Shown: one piece after another, positions 13,843-21,491 of the stretch
Numbering within the stretch: the first letter of the stretch is position 1
Layout of the letters: every line of letters starts with the position of its first letter
From: a virus
Length of the DNA: 27,138 nucleotides
Direction: 5' to 3' (one strand)
IMG/VR virus record: IMGVR_UViG_3300017739_000082
Location: 1-27,138 of that record
The notes under the pieces: model-generated
Database searches by the model: none
Told to the model about the DNA's origin: nothing
The model's input: the letters and a program-made list of their open reading frames with translations, nothing else
Made by a program: the position numbers and the translations under genes

Positions 13843-14459
13843 CAGATTACTTTGCCAATATGAGAAAATATATTTTTAAATCTTTCTGTTTGATTAAAAC
13901 CTAAATCTATTTTAGGCAAATAAATAAAATATCCCCAACTTATAGGTGATTCTAAACATTCGTATTTTTTACCATGTATTAAATTAGCTCGATTAGTAGG
14001 AACACAAACTGGGAAATCCCACATTTCTGGACACGTTCTTATCATTTCAGAATAGGTAGTGAAAAACAAAGCTTCTGGTATATTTCTTAATTTCCATTCT
14101 TTTAATAATCTTCTAAACCATATTACAGATGGAGCTTTTGCTCCTTGACCTGCAGATAAACTCCATCTCCACGTACCTCTTTTCTTCGCAAAAGAACATC
14201 TTCCGAAGGTAGGAGGGAATAAATAAGTTTTACCAGTCCAAGGCTCCTCAATATTTAAACCATCTATCTCATATGTATATATTTTTTTTGCTCTTAAAAA
14301 TTGATTATTTGCATCATATGTAGAGCAAGGATCTAAGTCTATAGTTCTTAATAAGGCATCTATATAAGGTAAATATTCACAAGGTGTTAACCAATCATGA
14401 GTTATGTGGTCTACTTGTGCTAATGATCTTCTACTAGCACCCCATGATCCTTTAGTCAC
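13839..14459 (-). CDS. Dam-family DNA methyltransferase-like protein with altered catalytic motif
   Basis: A 206-residue protein of the phage DNA N6-adenine methyltransferase family (Dam, Pfam PF05869 type). Seen here: DWLTP at residues 22-26, TIDLDPCST at 39-47 (the SAM-binding D-x-D-P segment), EIDGLNIEEPW at 64-74, and then LFPPTFGR at 80-87 where the family has NPPY. Later, APSVIWFRRLLKEW and TNRANL match the usual distal part of the domain. The catalytic Asn is replaced by Phe and the Tyr by Thr, so ordinary methylation of adenine is doubtful, although the fold is probably kept. It is the last gene of a minus-strand chain with four-base ATGA overlaps (15465 to 13839). Confidence 0.7.
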   Translation of the reverse strand: MTKGSWGASRRSLAQVDHITHDWLTPCEYLPYIDALLRTIDLDPCSTYDANNQFLRAKKIYTYEIDGLNIEEPWTGKTYLFPPTFGRCSFAKKRGTWRWSLSAGQGAKAPSVIWFRRLLKEWKLRNIPEALFFTTYSEMIRTCPEMWDFPVCVPTNRANLIHGKKYECLESPISWGYFIYLPKIDLGFNQTERFKNIFSHIGKVIC

Positions 14460-14863
14460 ATTTGTTTGAAGCTTGCACCTTCACTATCAATTTTGTAGTG
14501 AACCAGAGACATCTCTTTATCATCTTGAATAATAAATAAAGCTTCTTTATCAGGATCTAATTTTTCTGCTCGAACTATAGCCTGTTTCATTACATCTGCA
14601 GCACCTTCTAAATCATTTTTATTAAGGTCATCTATAGCATTAATAAGGTTATTAACCGTTAAATAAAACATAGATTTCTTCTCATCTTCATGAGTTGGAA
14701 CATATACCATCGCCCCTGGACCATCATTATGATAAAACTTGTAATAGAATTCACACATATCAGCACATACTCGTTCAATAGTAAGTTGATAAAGTTTTTT
14801 TTCATCTTCACCTAATGCAGTTCCAATTAATTTTTTCAATAACCGATTTCTTCTGCTAGTCAT
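14456..14863 (-). CDS. Unknown helical protein in the methyltransferase operon
   Basis: A 135-residue protein, mainly helical, with TSRRNRLLKKLIG at the start and a charged middle (DLNKNDLEGAADVMKQAIVRAE). Residues 35-60 contain CADMCEFYYKFYHND, with two Cys that may be only structural. It begins and ends in ATGA overlaps with its neighbours, so it is strictly co-translated with the methyltransferase-like gene. No family recognised. Confidence 0.58.
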   Translation of the reverse strand: MTSRRNRLLKKLIGTALGEDEKKLYQLTIERVCADMCEFYYKFYHNDGPGAMVYVPTHEDEKKSMFYLTVNNLINAIDDLNKNDLEGAADVMKQAIVRAEKLDPDKEALFIIQDDKEMSLVHYKIDSEGASFKQM

Positions 14864-15465
14864 TTAGTTTCCCCAACTGTTACATTGTTATCATTTTTTT
14901 TATCTTTGTCAATTTTTATAAGATCTTTGAGCCCTGATTTTTTAAGTGTCTCCAATAATTTTGGTAGTGGTCTATAAAGAACAACAGCCTTTTGCATATT
15001 TCCAATTTTTTTTATTAATTTGCCATTTTTATCTCTTAATTTTGTAAGTTCTCCCTGTCTAATTAAATATTCTGCAACACATCTATATCTTCTTTTTTCA
15101 GCTAAATTTATCTCTGGATACCTATCGCAGATTGTACTAGTTTTCATATCACTGAAAGTAAGTCTTATCTGATCAGCCAGTGATAATCCAAGTATTAAGT
15201 CTCTTGTGCTTGTTTCATAGCTTGAAACTAATTCTAAATACCTTCTAAGATCTTGATTATTAAAACTACCAGATGGAGGTATAAATATTTCTACTTGTTC
15301 AATAAGTGATTTACACAATTTTTTTCTATAATTTCTAGTTGTGACTGAATTTATATCTAAATCAACAAATCTGTAACTCTGATAGAGATTATCAGGATCT
15401 TTATGTGGTGCATAATTTGTTGTATCTAAGATATCTACCCAGTCCTCTAATTGTTGTGCTTCCAT
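14860..15465 (-). CDS. Unknown protein with a possible winged-helix domain
   Basis: A 201-residue protein. The first half is helical (RKKLCKSLIEQVEIF, then LRRYLELVSSYETSTRDL). Residues about 115-155 (YPEINLAEKRRYRCVAEYL, then IRQGELTKLRDKNGKLIKK) look like a winged-helix unit with a beta hairpin, possibly DNA-binding. The C-terminus is Lys/Asn-rich. It overlaps the next gene by four bases. Without a search the winged-helix reading is tentative. It may regulate or accompany the downstream genes. Confidence 0.55.
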   Translation of the reverse strand: MEAQQLEDWVDILDTTNYAPHKDPDNLYQSYRFVDLDINSVTTRNYRKKLCKSLIEQVEIFIPPSGSFNNQDLRRYLELVSSYETSTRDLILGLSLADQIRLTFSDMKTSTICDRYPEINLAEKRRYRCVAEYLIRQGELTKLRDKNGKLIKKIGNMQKAVVLYRPLPKLLETLKKSGLKDLIKIDKDKKNDNNVTVGETK

Positions 15466-15494
15466 TCGAGGACACTATCTGTTCAAATACTAGC

Positions 15495-15863
15495 CTACTT
15501 TTTAAGATGATTCCATTGTTGTCTATGACTAATTAGTAAAGCCCAAATATAGTAATGTTTTATGCTTATAAAATGGTCTTTAAGTTTTACATGTTCATAC
15601 CAGTCTTCACCATATAATTCAGTCAATCTTTTTTTACATTTTTCTAATGAACCACTATAGTTTGTTGATTCCCAACATGATTTAGCTAATAACATTTCTT
15701 GGATTGTACATAGACCTTGTAGTTCAAGAGTAGACAGACTATGTAAAAGTTGGCTAATATCGGAGAGATATGGATATTGTTCATCATGCGTCGCCCTATT
15801 ACTTACGCTGAGTTGATTTTGATTTTGTTCCTTCTCCCTATTGGGTATATTGGAGTTAATCAT
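15495..15863 (-). CDS. Unknown protein, first gene of the minus-strand block
   Basis: A 122-residue protein with a polar Asn/Gln-rich N-terminus and a helical rest (ISQLLHSLSTLELQGLCTI, LEKCKKRLTELYGEDWYEHV, FISIKHYYIWALLISHRQQW). It is 30 bases upstream of the next minus-strand gene and diverges from the plus-strand gene at 15920, so the 56-base gap between probably holds two promoters. No family recognised. Confidence 0.55.
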   Translation of the reverse strand: MINSNIPNREKEQNQNQLSVSNRATHDEQYPYLSDISQLLHSLSTLELQGLCTIQEMLLAKSCWESTNYSGSLEKCKKRLTELYGEDWYEHVKLKDHFISIKHYYIWALLISHRQQWNHLKK

Positions 15864-15919
15864 TTGTATGAGTTTGTTTCAGATAGAATCACTATAGAAG
15901 TTAAATTTAAAGAACCATA

Positions 15920-16621
15920 ATGTCAAGTTTTTTTGGAGGGGGATCATCACCACAAATTATGATTCCTGATCAGCAAAAATCAAAAGCATTTCAGACTATA
16001 ATACCGCAACAGACTTTTCAAAATGCAGCGGAATACATGGGAAGATTGGATGATGAATACAATAGAACACTTGATAGACAATATGATCAAGTAGGAACTT
16101 CTGCCGAAATGGGAGCTAGAGCAAAAGGAAGACAGCTGCAAGGCCGTTCATCTTATCTATCATCATTACCATATACTGCTGGACAAGATGTAAGAGATGT
16201 AGCAGAAACAAGAGAAGGCGATGCAAAACTTGCTTATAAAGATGCTTTAGACAGAGCTAAAACGTCTGAGCGTAAATACGCACCTGTAACTAAATCAGGA
16301 TTTGATAGCAGGCAATATTTAGAAAATTATCGAGATCTAAGAGATGCTTTTGGTAATGATTTAGAAAAAGCTAAACAACATTATATAGACTTTGGAAAGG
16401 ATGAAGGCAGAACTGATGAAGATATTCATGGATTAAATAAAGGAGTACCAGGCTTTGCTAGATCTACTGAATCTTCATTTCTTCCAAGAGAAGCAAATGT
16501 AACTAATGCAACTAATGCAACTCAGTCCAACATTGATGCAACTCAGTCCAAGCAAATAGAAGATTTATATAAAAAATATCAACCTAAGACCGCCTATAGT
16601 TATATGAATAAAGAAAACTAA
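15920..16621 (+). CDS. Possible virion-internal protein
   Basis: A 233-residue protein that starts MSSFFGGGSSP, a form seen at the start of small phage structural proteins. The N-terminal half is charged and helical. Residues about 130-165 (FDSRQYLENYRDLRDAFG, then AKQHYIDFGKDEGR) match a short repeat found in many extracellular and calcium-binding bacterial proteins (Y-L-x-x-Y-x-D-L-x-x-A-F, then H-Y-x-x-x-G-x-x-E-G-R). The region around 195-210 is encoded by small tandem repeats (NATNATQSNIDATQS) that include a 16-base direct repeat at 16515-16530 and 16536-16551. Structural protein is an inference; no catalytic motif is seen. Confidence 0.6.
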   Translation: MSSFFGGGSSPQIMIPDQQKSKAFQTIIPQQTFQNAAEYMGRLDDEYNRTLDRQYDQVGTSAEMGARAKGRQLQGRSSYLSSLPYTAGQDVRDVAETREGDAKLAYKDALDRAKTSERKYAPVTKSGFDSRQYLENYRDLRDAFGNDLEKAKQHYIDFGKDEGRTDEDIHGLNKGVPGFARSTESSFLPREANVTNATNATQSNIDATQSKQIEDLYKKYQPKTAYSYMNKEN

Positions 16622-16636
16622 TAGAAGTTAATTTTT

Positions 16637-17314
16637 TTATAGAATGACTTGACCAAAGTTCACGGAATCTTTTATATTGTCAGTAATTTGACCAAAATTA
16701 ATTTGCTCTTCAACAGTTTCTACTGTAAATCTCCAATCTGTTACTGATACATTCAATCCAATAGAGTAAGTCGTTTCTAAATATCTAATATCATTTGTGA
16801 TTACGAATAAATATTTACCTTTTTGTAATAATGAAGATGGATAATCATTTAATAAAATTCCAGTGTCATCATCTTCATAATCTATTGCTGAATCACGAAA
16901 CACATATCCATCATTATTTATAGGTAATTCTTGTCTATGCCCATTTTCATCAATTTCATAAAAGGCTAATAAAGTATTTCTATTAGTTTGATTTTCATAT
17001 GAAGTAGCAGAAAATTCTTGAGTAAATTGAATTGATCTGGGCAAAGATAAATTTATTTCATAAAATGTGCTTTGTTTTCTTGATAAACCACCATGAGTAT
17101 TAGTTATAACTTTTGTTTTAAATGTTTCTGTGAAATCTCCAAGATCTATTGGGTTATTTAAATTATCTCCTTGTTCTGCAGGTCTAGGATCAGAACCAAA
17201 ATAAGAAGTAGGTCCGTATGCAGTAGGTCCTGCTCCACCTGTGGGGTAAGCTTCAACAGTACCTAAATTAAAAAACCCTAAATTAGTTGGGATAGTAGTA
17301 AGAAATCTTGCCAC
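16637..17314 (-). CDS. Possible virion protein with PPC-like beta domain
   Basis: A 225-residue protein, GTG start one base after the stop of the upstream HNH-like gene. The N-terminus (MARFLTTIPTNLGFFNLG) and the Gly/Pro-rich next segment resemble tail proteins. Residues about 55-190 form a domain with the order of elements of the bacterial pre-peptidase C-terminal (PPC) fold: DLGDFTETFK, STFYEINLSLPRSIQF, NTLLAFYEIDENGHRQ, SSLLQKGKYLFVITN and YSIGLNV. The last 25 residues contain two copies of a short VNFGQ-type motif (EEQINFGQI, SVNFGQVIL). PPC-like domains occur in extracellular proteins and in some phage tail proteins. No enzyme motif is seen. Confidence 0.6.
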   Translation of the reverse strand: MARFLTTIPTNLGFFNLGTVEAYPTGGAGPTAYGPTSYFGSDPRPAEQGDNLNNPIDLGDFTETFKTKVITNTHGGLSRKQSTFYEINLSLPRSIQFTQEFSATSYENQTNRNTLLAFYEIDENGHRQELPINNDGYVFRDSAIDYEDDDTGILLNDYPSSLLQKGKYLFVITNDIRYLETTYSIGLNVSVTDWRFTVETVEEQINFGQITDNIKDSVNFGQVIL

Positions 17315-17315
17315 T

Positions 17316-18467
17316 TTAAGTTTGTTTATTCCTATCTCTATGATACTGCAGAATATTTTCGTGATGAAGCTTAACGTCTTTAATAGATTTACATTCAGGT
17401 ATTTCTTTTACACCTTTAATCATCAAATGCTTAGGATTACAGCAAAATGCTGTGCATTCTGGTTTATTAAAAATACGATATTTACCTGTATATCCACGAC
17501 TTAGCCAAAAAGCAATACGTGGAGCAGATTGTGTTTTACCTGAGTGAAAAGGAGAGGGAAAATATGCAGTAGATTCTGTCCCATTTTTTCTAGTAGCTCC
17601 TTGCCATACCCAACAATCATCTTCTTCTTTAATATCTACTTGTTCCCAAAATCTCTTTACTTGCCAATACCATTTCATTTCGAATTCTCTAACATCTACT
17701 GTGCATCTAGCTTTTTTTATTTCTTCCATACAATCAAGGCACTCTCCCATTAATCCAAAGTTACCTTTATGTTTGTTAGTTCCTTGTATATGCCAAGGAC
17801 ATTCGTAGTGTTGAGTTTCTGTCACGACTCCTCTAAAATTTTTTGATTCATTTGGATGAGCTCTCATTAAATTTACACAAGTGTCTGAGAGATTTGACCA
17901 AATCTTTTCCTCATTATATTGATCTTCTTTATCTTCGACATTCTCATATGTCTCTCCAGAACAAATTCTTCTTACTGAATGATATGGTAAACGATAATGT
18001 TTAGATAATTTTCTACTACTTACACCACTTTGATTTTCGTTTCTCAACTTAGTTATTAAGTCAATATTTATAGATTTTTCACTAACTTTTGCATTTTCAT
18101 AAGCTACATCTTTTCTTGTTCCCCAATAGTAATGAGAAGGGTTAAGACAAAATTGAGATTCACATTCACTTCTTTTTACAATTATTGGTTCTTCTTCCGA
18201 ATAATTTCTTCCTGTCATATTTAATATTAGAGGTCTAGCATCATGTCCTTTATACATAAGTTTTGTTTTTTTACTTGTAGTAAAACCTTTAAATCCAGCA
18301 TTATTCATCTTCGTCAGACACCAACAAGATTCTTTACCAAAGTGTTCTAAAGCTGTTTGAAAAGCTCGTACAAATAATATTTGATCATATGCAGTCAGAT
18401 TCTTATATAAGAATGCATCACTATTCTTCATGCAAAGTAGGGGGTAGGTGTACTCGTAAGAATACAT
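17316..18467 (-). CDS. Large protein with two HNH-like zinc modules and a central helix-turn-helix
   Basis: A protein of about 383 residues from the ATG at 18467; the same frame opens earlier at a TTG (18509) and has another ATG at 18431, and none has a well-spaced ribosome-binding site. Two similar modules are visible. The N-terminal one has CWCLTKMNN-type strands and ends SQFCLNPSHYYWGTRKD; the C-terminal one has CWVWQGATRKNG, RIAFWLSRG and ends TAFCCNPKHLMIKG. The pattern Cys-Asn-Pro-x-His-(Leu/Tyr) is the zinc/HNH signature of phage homing nucleases (HNH_3 type). Between them, LRNENQSGVSSRKLSKHY and RLPYHSVRRICSG look like a helix-turn-helix as in the C-terminal parts of such nucleases, and a further Cys-x-x-Cys lies at GECLDCMEE. 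It is probably a DNA-binding endonuclease, but whether both modules are active is unknown. It begins next to the repeat-rich region at 18.5-18.8 kb. Confidence 0.65.
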   Translation of the reverse strand: MYSYEYTYPLLCMKNSDAFLYKNLTAYDQILFVRAFQTALEHFGKESCWCLTKMNNAGFKGFTTSKKTKLMYKGHDARPLILNMTGRNYSEEEPIIVKRSECESQFCLNPSHYYWGTRKDVAYENAKVSEKSINIDLITKLRNENQSGVSSRKLSKHYRLPYHSVRRICSGETYENVEDKEDQYNEEKIWSNLSDTCVNLMRAHPNESKNFRGVVTETQHYECPWHIQGTNKHKGNFGLMGECLDCMEEIKKARCTVDVREFEMKWYWQVKRFWEQVDIKEEDDCWVWQGATRKNGTESTAYFPSPFHSGKTQSAPRIAFWLSRGYTGKYRIFNKPECTAFCCNPKHLMIKGVKEIPECKSIKDVKLHHENILQYHRDRNKQT

Positions 18468-18491
18468 CCCTTTAATAGCAATGGCAATCGT

Positions 18492-18651
18492 TGAACACCC
18501 AAATACCAAAAAATTTTCTCTATTTATATTACTTTTATAGAGGATGAGGTTAGGTATATGACTGTTTTACTTTATATACACTCACTTACCTAACCACCGC
18601 ATACATGAAGATAAGTAAAATGCTATTATTTTTTAGGAACTTGGGTGTTCA
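18492..18651. repeat. 11-bp inverted repeat flanking the divergent region
   Basis: TGAACACCCAA at 18492-18502 and its exact reverse complement at 18641-18651. The first arm lies near the start of the HNH-like gene. Arms 138 bases apart suggest a site pair and not a hairpin. Confidence 0.7.
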
Positions 18652-18810
18652 TAGTAAACCTCAGTCATACAAATCTATTTGAAACGCAAAGTACAAATAT
18701 TTGCACTAACCCTACCACTATTTTTTGATAAAAAATGCGGAAAAAGTTTTTTAAGGTTTTGGGTTAGGTAGATGACTGTTTAAAAAAGGTATACACTCAT
18801 GTATCTAGTC
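18548..18810. repeat. Gene-free divergent region with iteron-like direct and inverted repeats
   Basis: The 18510-18860 gap has no reading frame I would call a gene. It holds a two-part direct repeat, GGTTAGGTA then ATGACTGTTT and, after 7-8 bases, TATACACTCA, at 18548-18584 and 18762-18799. The first copy is followed by TTACCTAACC (18586-18595), the reverse complement of its own beginning, giving a possible long stem-loop. Fragments in reverse orientation occur between them (CAGTCATA at 18662, CTAACC at 18696-18701). Nearby is a long A/T-rich stretch (18721-18760). The arrangement resembles a replication origin with iterons or a phage regulatory region serving the divergent genes at 18467 and 18861. 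Which one cannot be told from sequence alone. Confidence 0.6.
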
Positions 18811-18860
18811 TCAAAGTCTTGTCGATGATATTATTTAAATAACAACTTTTGTAAAGATAA

Positions 18861-19097
18861 ATGCCAGGATATCCGATGCAAGGAGGATTTGATCAATCTG
18901 GATTAAATGATGTGATTGATCCGACTAGACAATCAAGATTACCAGGTGGTTATGCTACTCAGGGACAAGCAGTCAGTGCTCCTTATGGTCAAGCTATGAA
19001 AGAAGCGGCTTCAAAGACTAATCCTATGAATGCTAAATCACAAGAAACACCAGTAGGTGATAGAGTTGATGATTTTTTAAATAGAATGGGTGCATAA
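18861..19097 (+). CDS. Small Gly/Gln-rich protein
   Basis: A 78-residue protein with a low-complexity N-terminus (MPGYPMQGGFDQSGLN), then PTRQSRLPGGYATQGQAV and an end with VGDRVDDFLNRMGA. It has no membrane segment and no motif. The first gene of the plus-strand block after the repeat region; the next starts one base after its stop. It may be a minor virion protein, but I have no direct support. Confidence 0.58.
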   Translation: MPGYPMQGGFDQSGLNDVIDPTRQSRLPGGYATQGQAVSAPYGQAMKEAASKTNPMNAKSQETPVGDRVDDFLNRMGA

Positions 19098-19098
19098 A

Positions 19099-19284
19099 AT
19101 GGGAGATAATGATTTTCCAGCTGTGATGGCAAATGGGGGTGGTAAAACATTTCTATCTGGGTTTGTTAAAGGAATGAATAAATATAGTCAGGCTGGTACA
19201 GATGTAGATGATTTTGAAATGGAAAGAGAATATGAACAGGAAATAGGAAAACCAATGATGGAAACAGTAAGATTTCGTAAATAA
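19099..19284 (+). CDS. Small acidic protein
   Basis: A 61-residue protein from the ATG at 19099 (MGDNDFPAVMANGGGKTF, then FVKGMNKYSQAGTDVDDFEM), one base after the previous stop; a GTG nine bases upstream is in the same frame but overlaps the previous gene. Acidic C-terminal half. No family recognised. Tight coupling to its neighbour suggests a joint function. Confidence 0.55.
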   Translation: MGDNDFPAVMANGGGKTFLSGFVKGMNKYSQAGTDVDDFEMEREYEQEIGKPMMETVRFRK

Positions 19285-19327
19285 AGTTATCGTAAAATTG
19301 ATTTAATAATCAAGTTTTTAAATATAA

Positions 19328-20146
19328 ATGACACAGACTAAAGCACAATTAGTAGATCTATCAGTAGAAGGTGTAAATGCTAATAATTTAAATTCTGGAA
19401 CTGTACCAGATGCTAGATTTCCTGCAGTTTTACCTGCTATATCAGGTGCAAATTTAACAAACTTACCTAGTAGTGGTATTAGTAATATAGTTGAAGATAC
19501 CACTCCGCAACTTGGTGGAAATTTAGACGTATTAACGAGAGAAATAACTACAAGCACAAGTAATGGAGATATAGTATTTACTCCAGATGGAACAGGAATT
19601 ATAAAGATAAAAGGTGCTGGTAGTACCGACGGTACACTTCAATTAAACTGCTCAGCACAATCACATGGTGTGAAGATAAAGTCTCCTGCTCATAGTGCCG
19701 GTCAGTCCTATACAATGGTCTTGCCTGATAATAATGCGACAGCTAGTAAATTTTTACACGTAAAAAGTATTACTGGTAGCGGAGCTACAGCCGTAGGGCA
19801 GCTAGAGTATGCAGACACTTTTACAGGTTCAATTACTTTTGAAGATGCAATAAACGAAAATGTATTTGCAATTACTGATGCTGCATCTGTAGCTTTAGAT
19901 CCTGATAATGGAATGGTTCAGACATGGACATTAGGAGGAAATAGAACTGCAACTGATAGTTTAACCACAGGTCAATCTATGCTTCTTATAGTTACTGCTA
20001 CTAGTTCAAACTATACCTTGTCATGGCCTACTATAAAGTGGAATGGTGGATCTGCCCCTACTCTTGGTGGTGCTAATGCTACAGCAATAGAAATATTTAA
20101 AGTAGGGAGTCAATTATATGGAGCAACAATCGGAGATCTTTCATGA
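19328..20146 (+). CDS. Tail fibre-base protein of the second fibre locus
   Basis: A 272-residue protein starting MTQTKAQLVDLSVEG. Early residues contain LNSGTVPDARFPAVLP, SGANLTNLPSSGIS and DTTPQLGGNLD, repeats widely shared by marine-phage fibres. Residues about 80-165 are the same stem as in the fibres at 1 and 660 (IIKIKGAGSTDGTLQL, KIKSPAHSAGQSYTM, GSGATAVGQLEYA). The C-terminal part (NGMVQTWTLGGNRTATDSL, WNGGSAPTLGG) resembles the end of the protein at 3479. It is thus a mosaic of modules found separately in the first locus. Its stop overlaps the ATG of the next gene (ATGA). Confidence 0.78.
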   Translation: MTQTKAQLVDLSVEGVNANNLNSGTVPDARFPAVLPAISGANLTNLPSSGISNIVEDTTPQLGGNLDVLTREITTSTSNGDIVFTPDGTGIIKIKGAGSTDGTLQLNCSAQSHGVKIKSPAHSAGQSYTMVLPDNNATASKFLHVKSITGSGATAVGQLEYADTFTGSITFEDAINENVFAITDAASVALDPDNGMVQTWTLGGNRTATDSLTTGQSMLLIVTATSSNYTLSWPTIKWNGGSAPTLGGANATAIEIFKVGSQLYGATIGDLS

Positions 20147-20922
20147 CATTATCGCACAGGCTTCGTGCTGCAGGCGGTGGTTCTCAAGCAGTTGATTTAG
20201 CAAGTTTTTTTGGTGTAGATCCAACTGTTCAAACATTTGTTAAAATGCAATATCTCCAAGAGCATTGGAGTATGACTTATCAACAACCTACAGGTGGTTG
20301 GAGTGATTTTTATAGTGGTAATTCTGCATATACTAATGGTGGAACATTTATAAGTGGAGTTGGACTAACTGCTACTGATAATTTAGGCATGTGGAAAAGT
20401 AGTGCTTTTGGTCAATATAGTCAACCAACAATGTCTATTGTCAACCAAGTACCTAGTTGGGGTACAACTGGTTCCAGTCAAAACGCTTATTGGAGTTCTG
20501 GTTACAGTCCACCTGATGTCACTGATTTTTTTAATGGTACTAATGGAGGATATATAACTAGTGGTGCTTATTCACAGGGTGTAGATTCATATTTAACTTT
20601 ACAATTTAATAATGGTTTAAGAGATAATTCAAATGTTAATGCACTAGGGATTGTTGTACAGGGTTATGGAAGTTATGGTAATGGATTTTTTTCTTATCAC
20701 CATAGCCCTATTTGGAGATTTGAATGCAATGGTGTAGCTGCAACTTTTGCACCTAAAGGATATGTTGGCATAAGTACTAGTACTACTAATGGTACTGGGC
20801 GTGCTGGTTATGTTCTGTATCCTTGCCTTTTTGATGATACTACTTTTAGTGCTTTAAATACTCATTTTATGTACCCAAATGTGAGTGGTAATACTCTTCC
20901 TTCTAGTTACTTTGTTTACTAA
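20143..20922 (+). CDS. Tail tip protein of the second fibre locus
   Basis: A 259-residue protein, coupled by an ATGA overlap to the preceding fibre. After a short N-terminus (MTLSHRLRAAGGGSQ) it is rich in aromatic residues, Gly, Ser and Asn (YQQPTGGWSDFYSGNSAY, then GSSQNAYWSSGYSPPD and GFFSYHHSPIWRFECNG), with no run of polyglycine. No fold was recognised. Position and composition mark it as the variable receptor-binding tip, the third type in the window after the glycine-rich and LamG-like tips. Confidence 0.7.
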   Translation: MTLSHRLRAAGGGSQAVDLASFFGVDPTVQTFVKMQYLQEHWSMTYQQPTGGWSDFYSGNSAYTNGGTFISGVGLTATDNLGMWKSSAFGQYSQPTMSIVNQVPSWGTTGSSQNAYWSSGYSPPDVTDFFNGTNGGYITSGAYSQGVDSYLTLQFNNGLRDNSNVNALGIVVQGYGSYGNGFFSYHHSPIWRFECNGVAATFAPKGYVGISTSTTNGTGRAGYVLYPCLFDDTTFSALNTHFMYPNVSGNTLPSSYFVY

Positions 20923-20970
20923 ATAACTTACCTTTATAATATTTAAAGTAGAGGTAAAATTCAATTAATT

Positions 20971-21420
20971 ATGAAATACGCAATCACTGAAAGCTTAGCT
21001 GGTGGTACACCTACTGTAAAAAGCACTGGCACTATTAAAGAATTATTTCCCAATACAAGTTTTACTGCTACTGGTCCTAACGCAGATTTTTTAGCAGAAA
21101 ACAATGTAGTAGAGCTTGTAGAAACGCTTAGTTATACGACTCCTACACAAAAGCTTACTACTGTAGATGCTTATATTGAAGGTGGTAAGGTTTATAACGT
21201 AAAAGTAGAATCTACTACTACAGATGAACAAACAGAGTTAAATAATTCAAAGTGGGCACTAATTAGAAGTGAAAGAAATCGTAAGCTTACTGAAACAGAT
21301 TGGAGAGCTACTAGTGATCTAACTCTTTCAGACGATTGGAAAACCTATCGACAAGCATTGAGAGATGTCCCTACACAGTCCGATCCTTTTAATATTTCTT
21401 GGCCTACAGAACCAAGTTAA
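20971..21420 (+). CDS. Tail-assembly-chaperone-like protein (copy 3), longer form
   Basis: A 149-residue protein. The C-terminal 55 residues are the chaperone-like block of the proteins at 1663 and 6238 (RSERNRKLTETDWRATSD, then LSDDWKTYRQALRDVPTQ and ISWPTEPS). The N-terminal 90 residues are different (AITESLAGGTPTVKSTGT, then FPNTSFTATGPNADFL) and probably give specificity for the fibre it serves. The segment 21328-21374 is identical in DNA to copy 1, so its 3' half was recently exchanged with, or copied from, that gene. Confidence 0.75.
   Translation: MKYAITESLAGGTPTVKSTGTIKELFPNTSFTATGPNADFLAENNVVELVETLSYTTPTQKLTTVDAYIEGGKVYNVKVESTTTDEQTELNNSKWALIRSERNRKLTETDWRATSDLTLSDDWKTYRQALRDVPTQSDPFNISWPTEPS
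21328..21374 (+). repeat. 47-bp identical tract shared with 1840-1886
   Basis: Second member of the identical tract described at 1840; it lies in the conserved block of the third chaperone-like gene. Confidence 0.85.
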
Positions 21421-21491
21421 ATAAAAATTAAACAATAAATTGTTGAACATTTTGATTATAAAGATAAAGTAAGAGTAGATATAAATATTAG

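Noticed and set aside
16621-16640. Possible terminator between the convergent genes ending at 16621 and 16637
   Set aside because: There is a T-run but no G/C stem before it, so no intrinsic terminator can be supported.
17322-17753. Plus-strand frames of 60 and 69 codons
   Set aside because: Phe/Ile/Ser-rich translations typical of the antisense strand of an A/T-rich gene; they lie inside the HNH-like gene.
18621-18683. 20-codon plus-strand frame in the repeat region
   Set aside because: Short, no ribosome-binding site, spans one arm of the inverted repeat; treated as non-coding.
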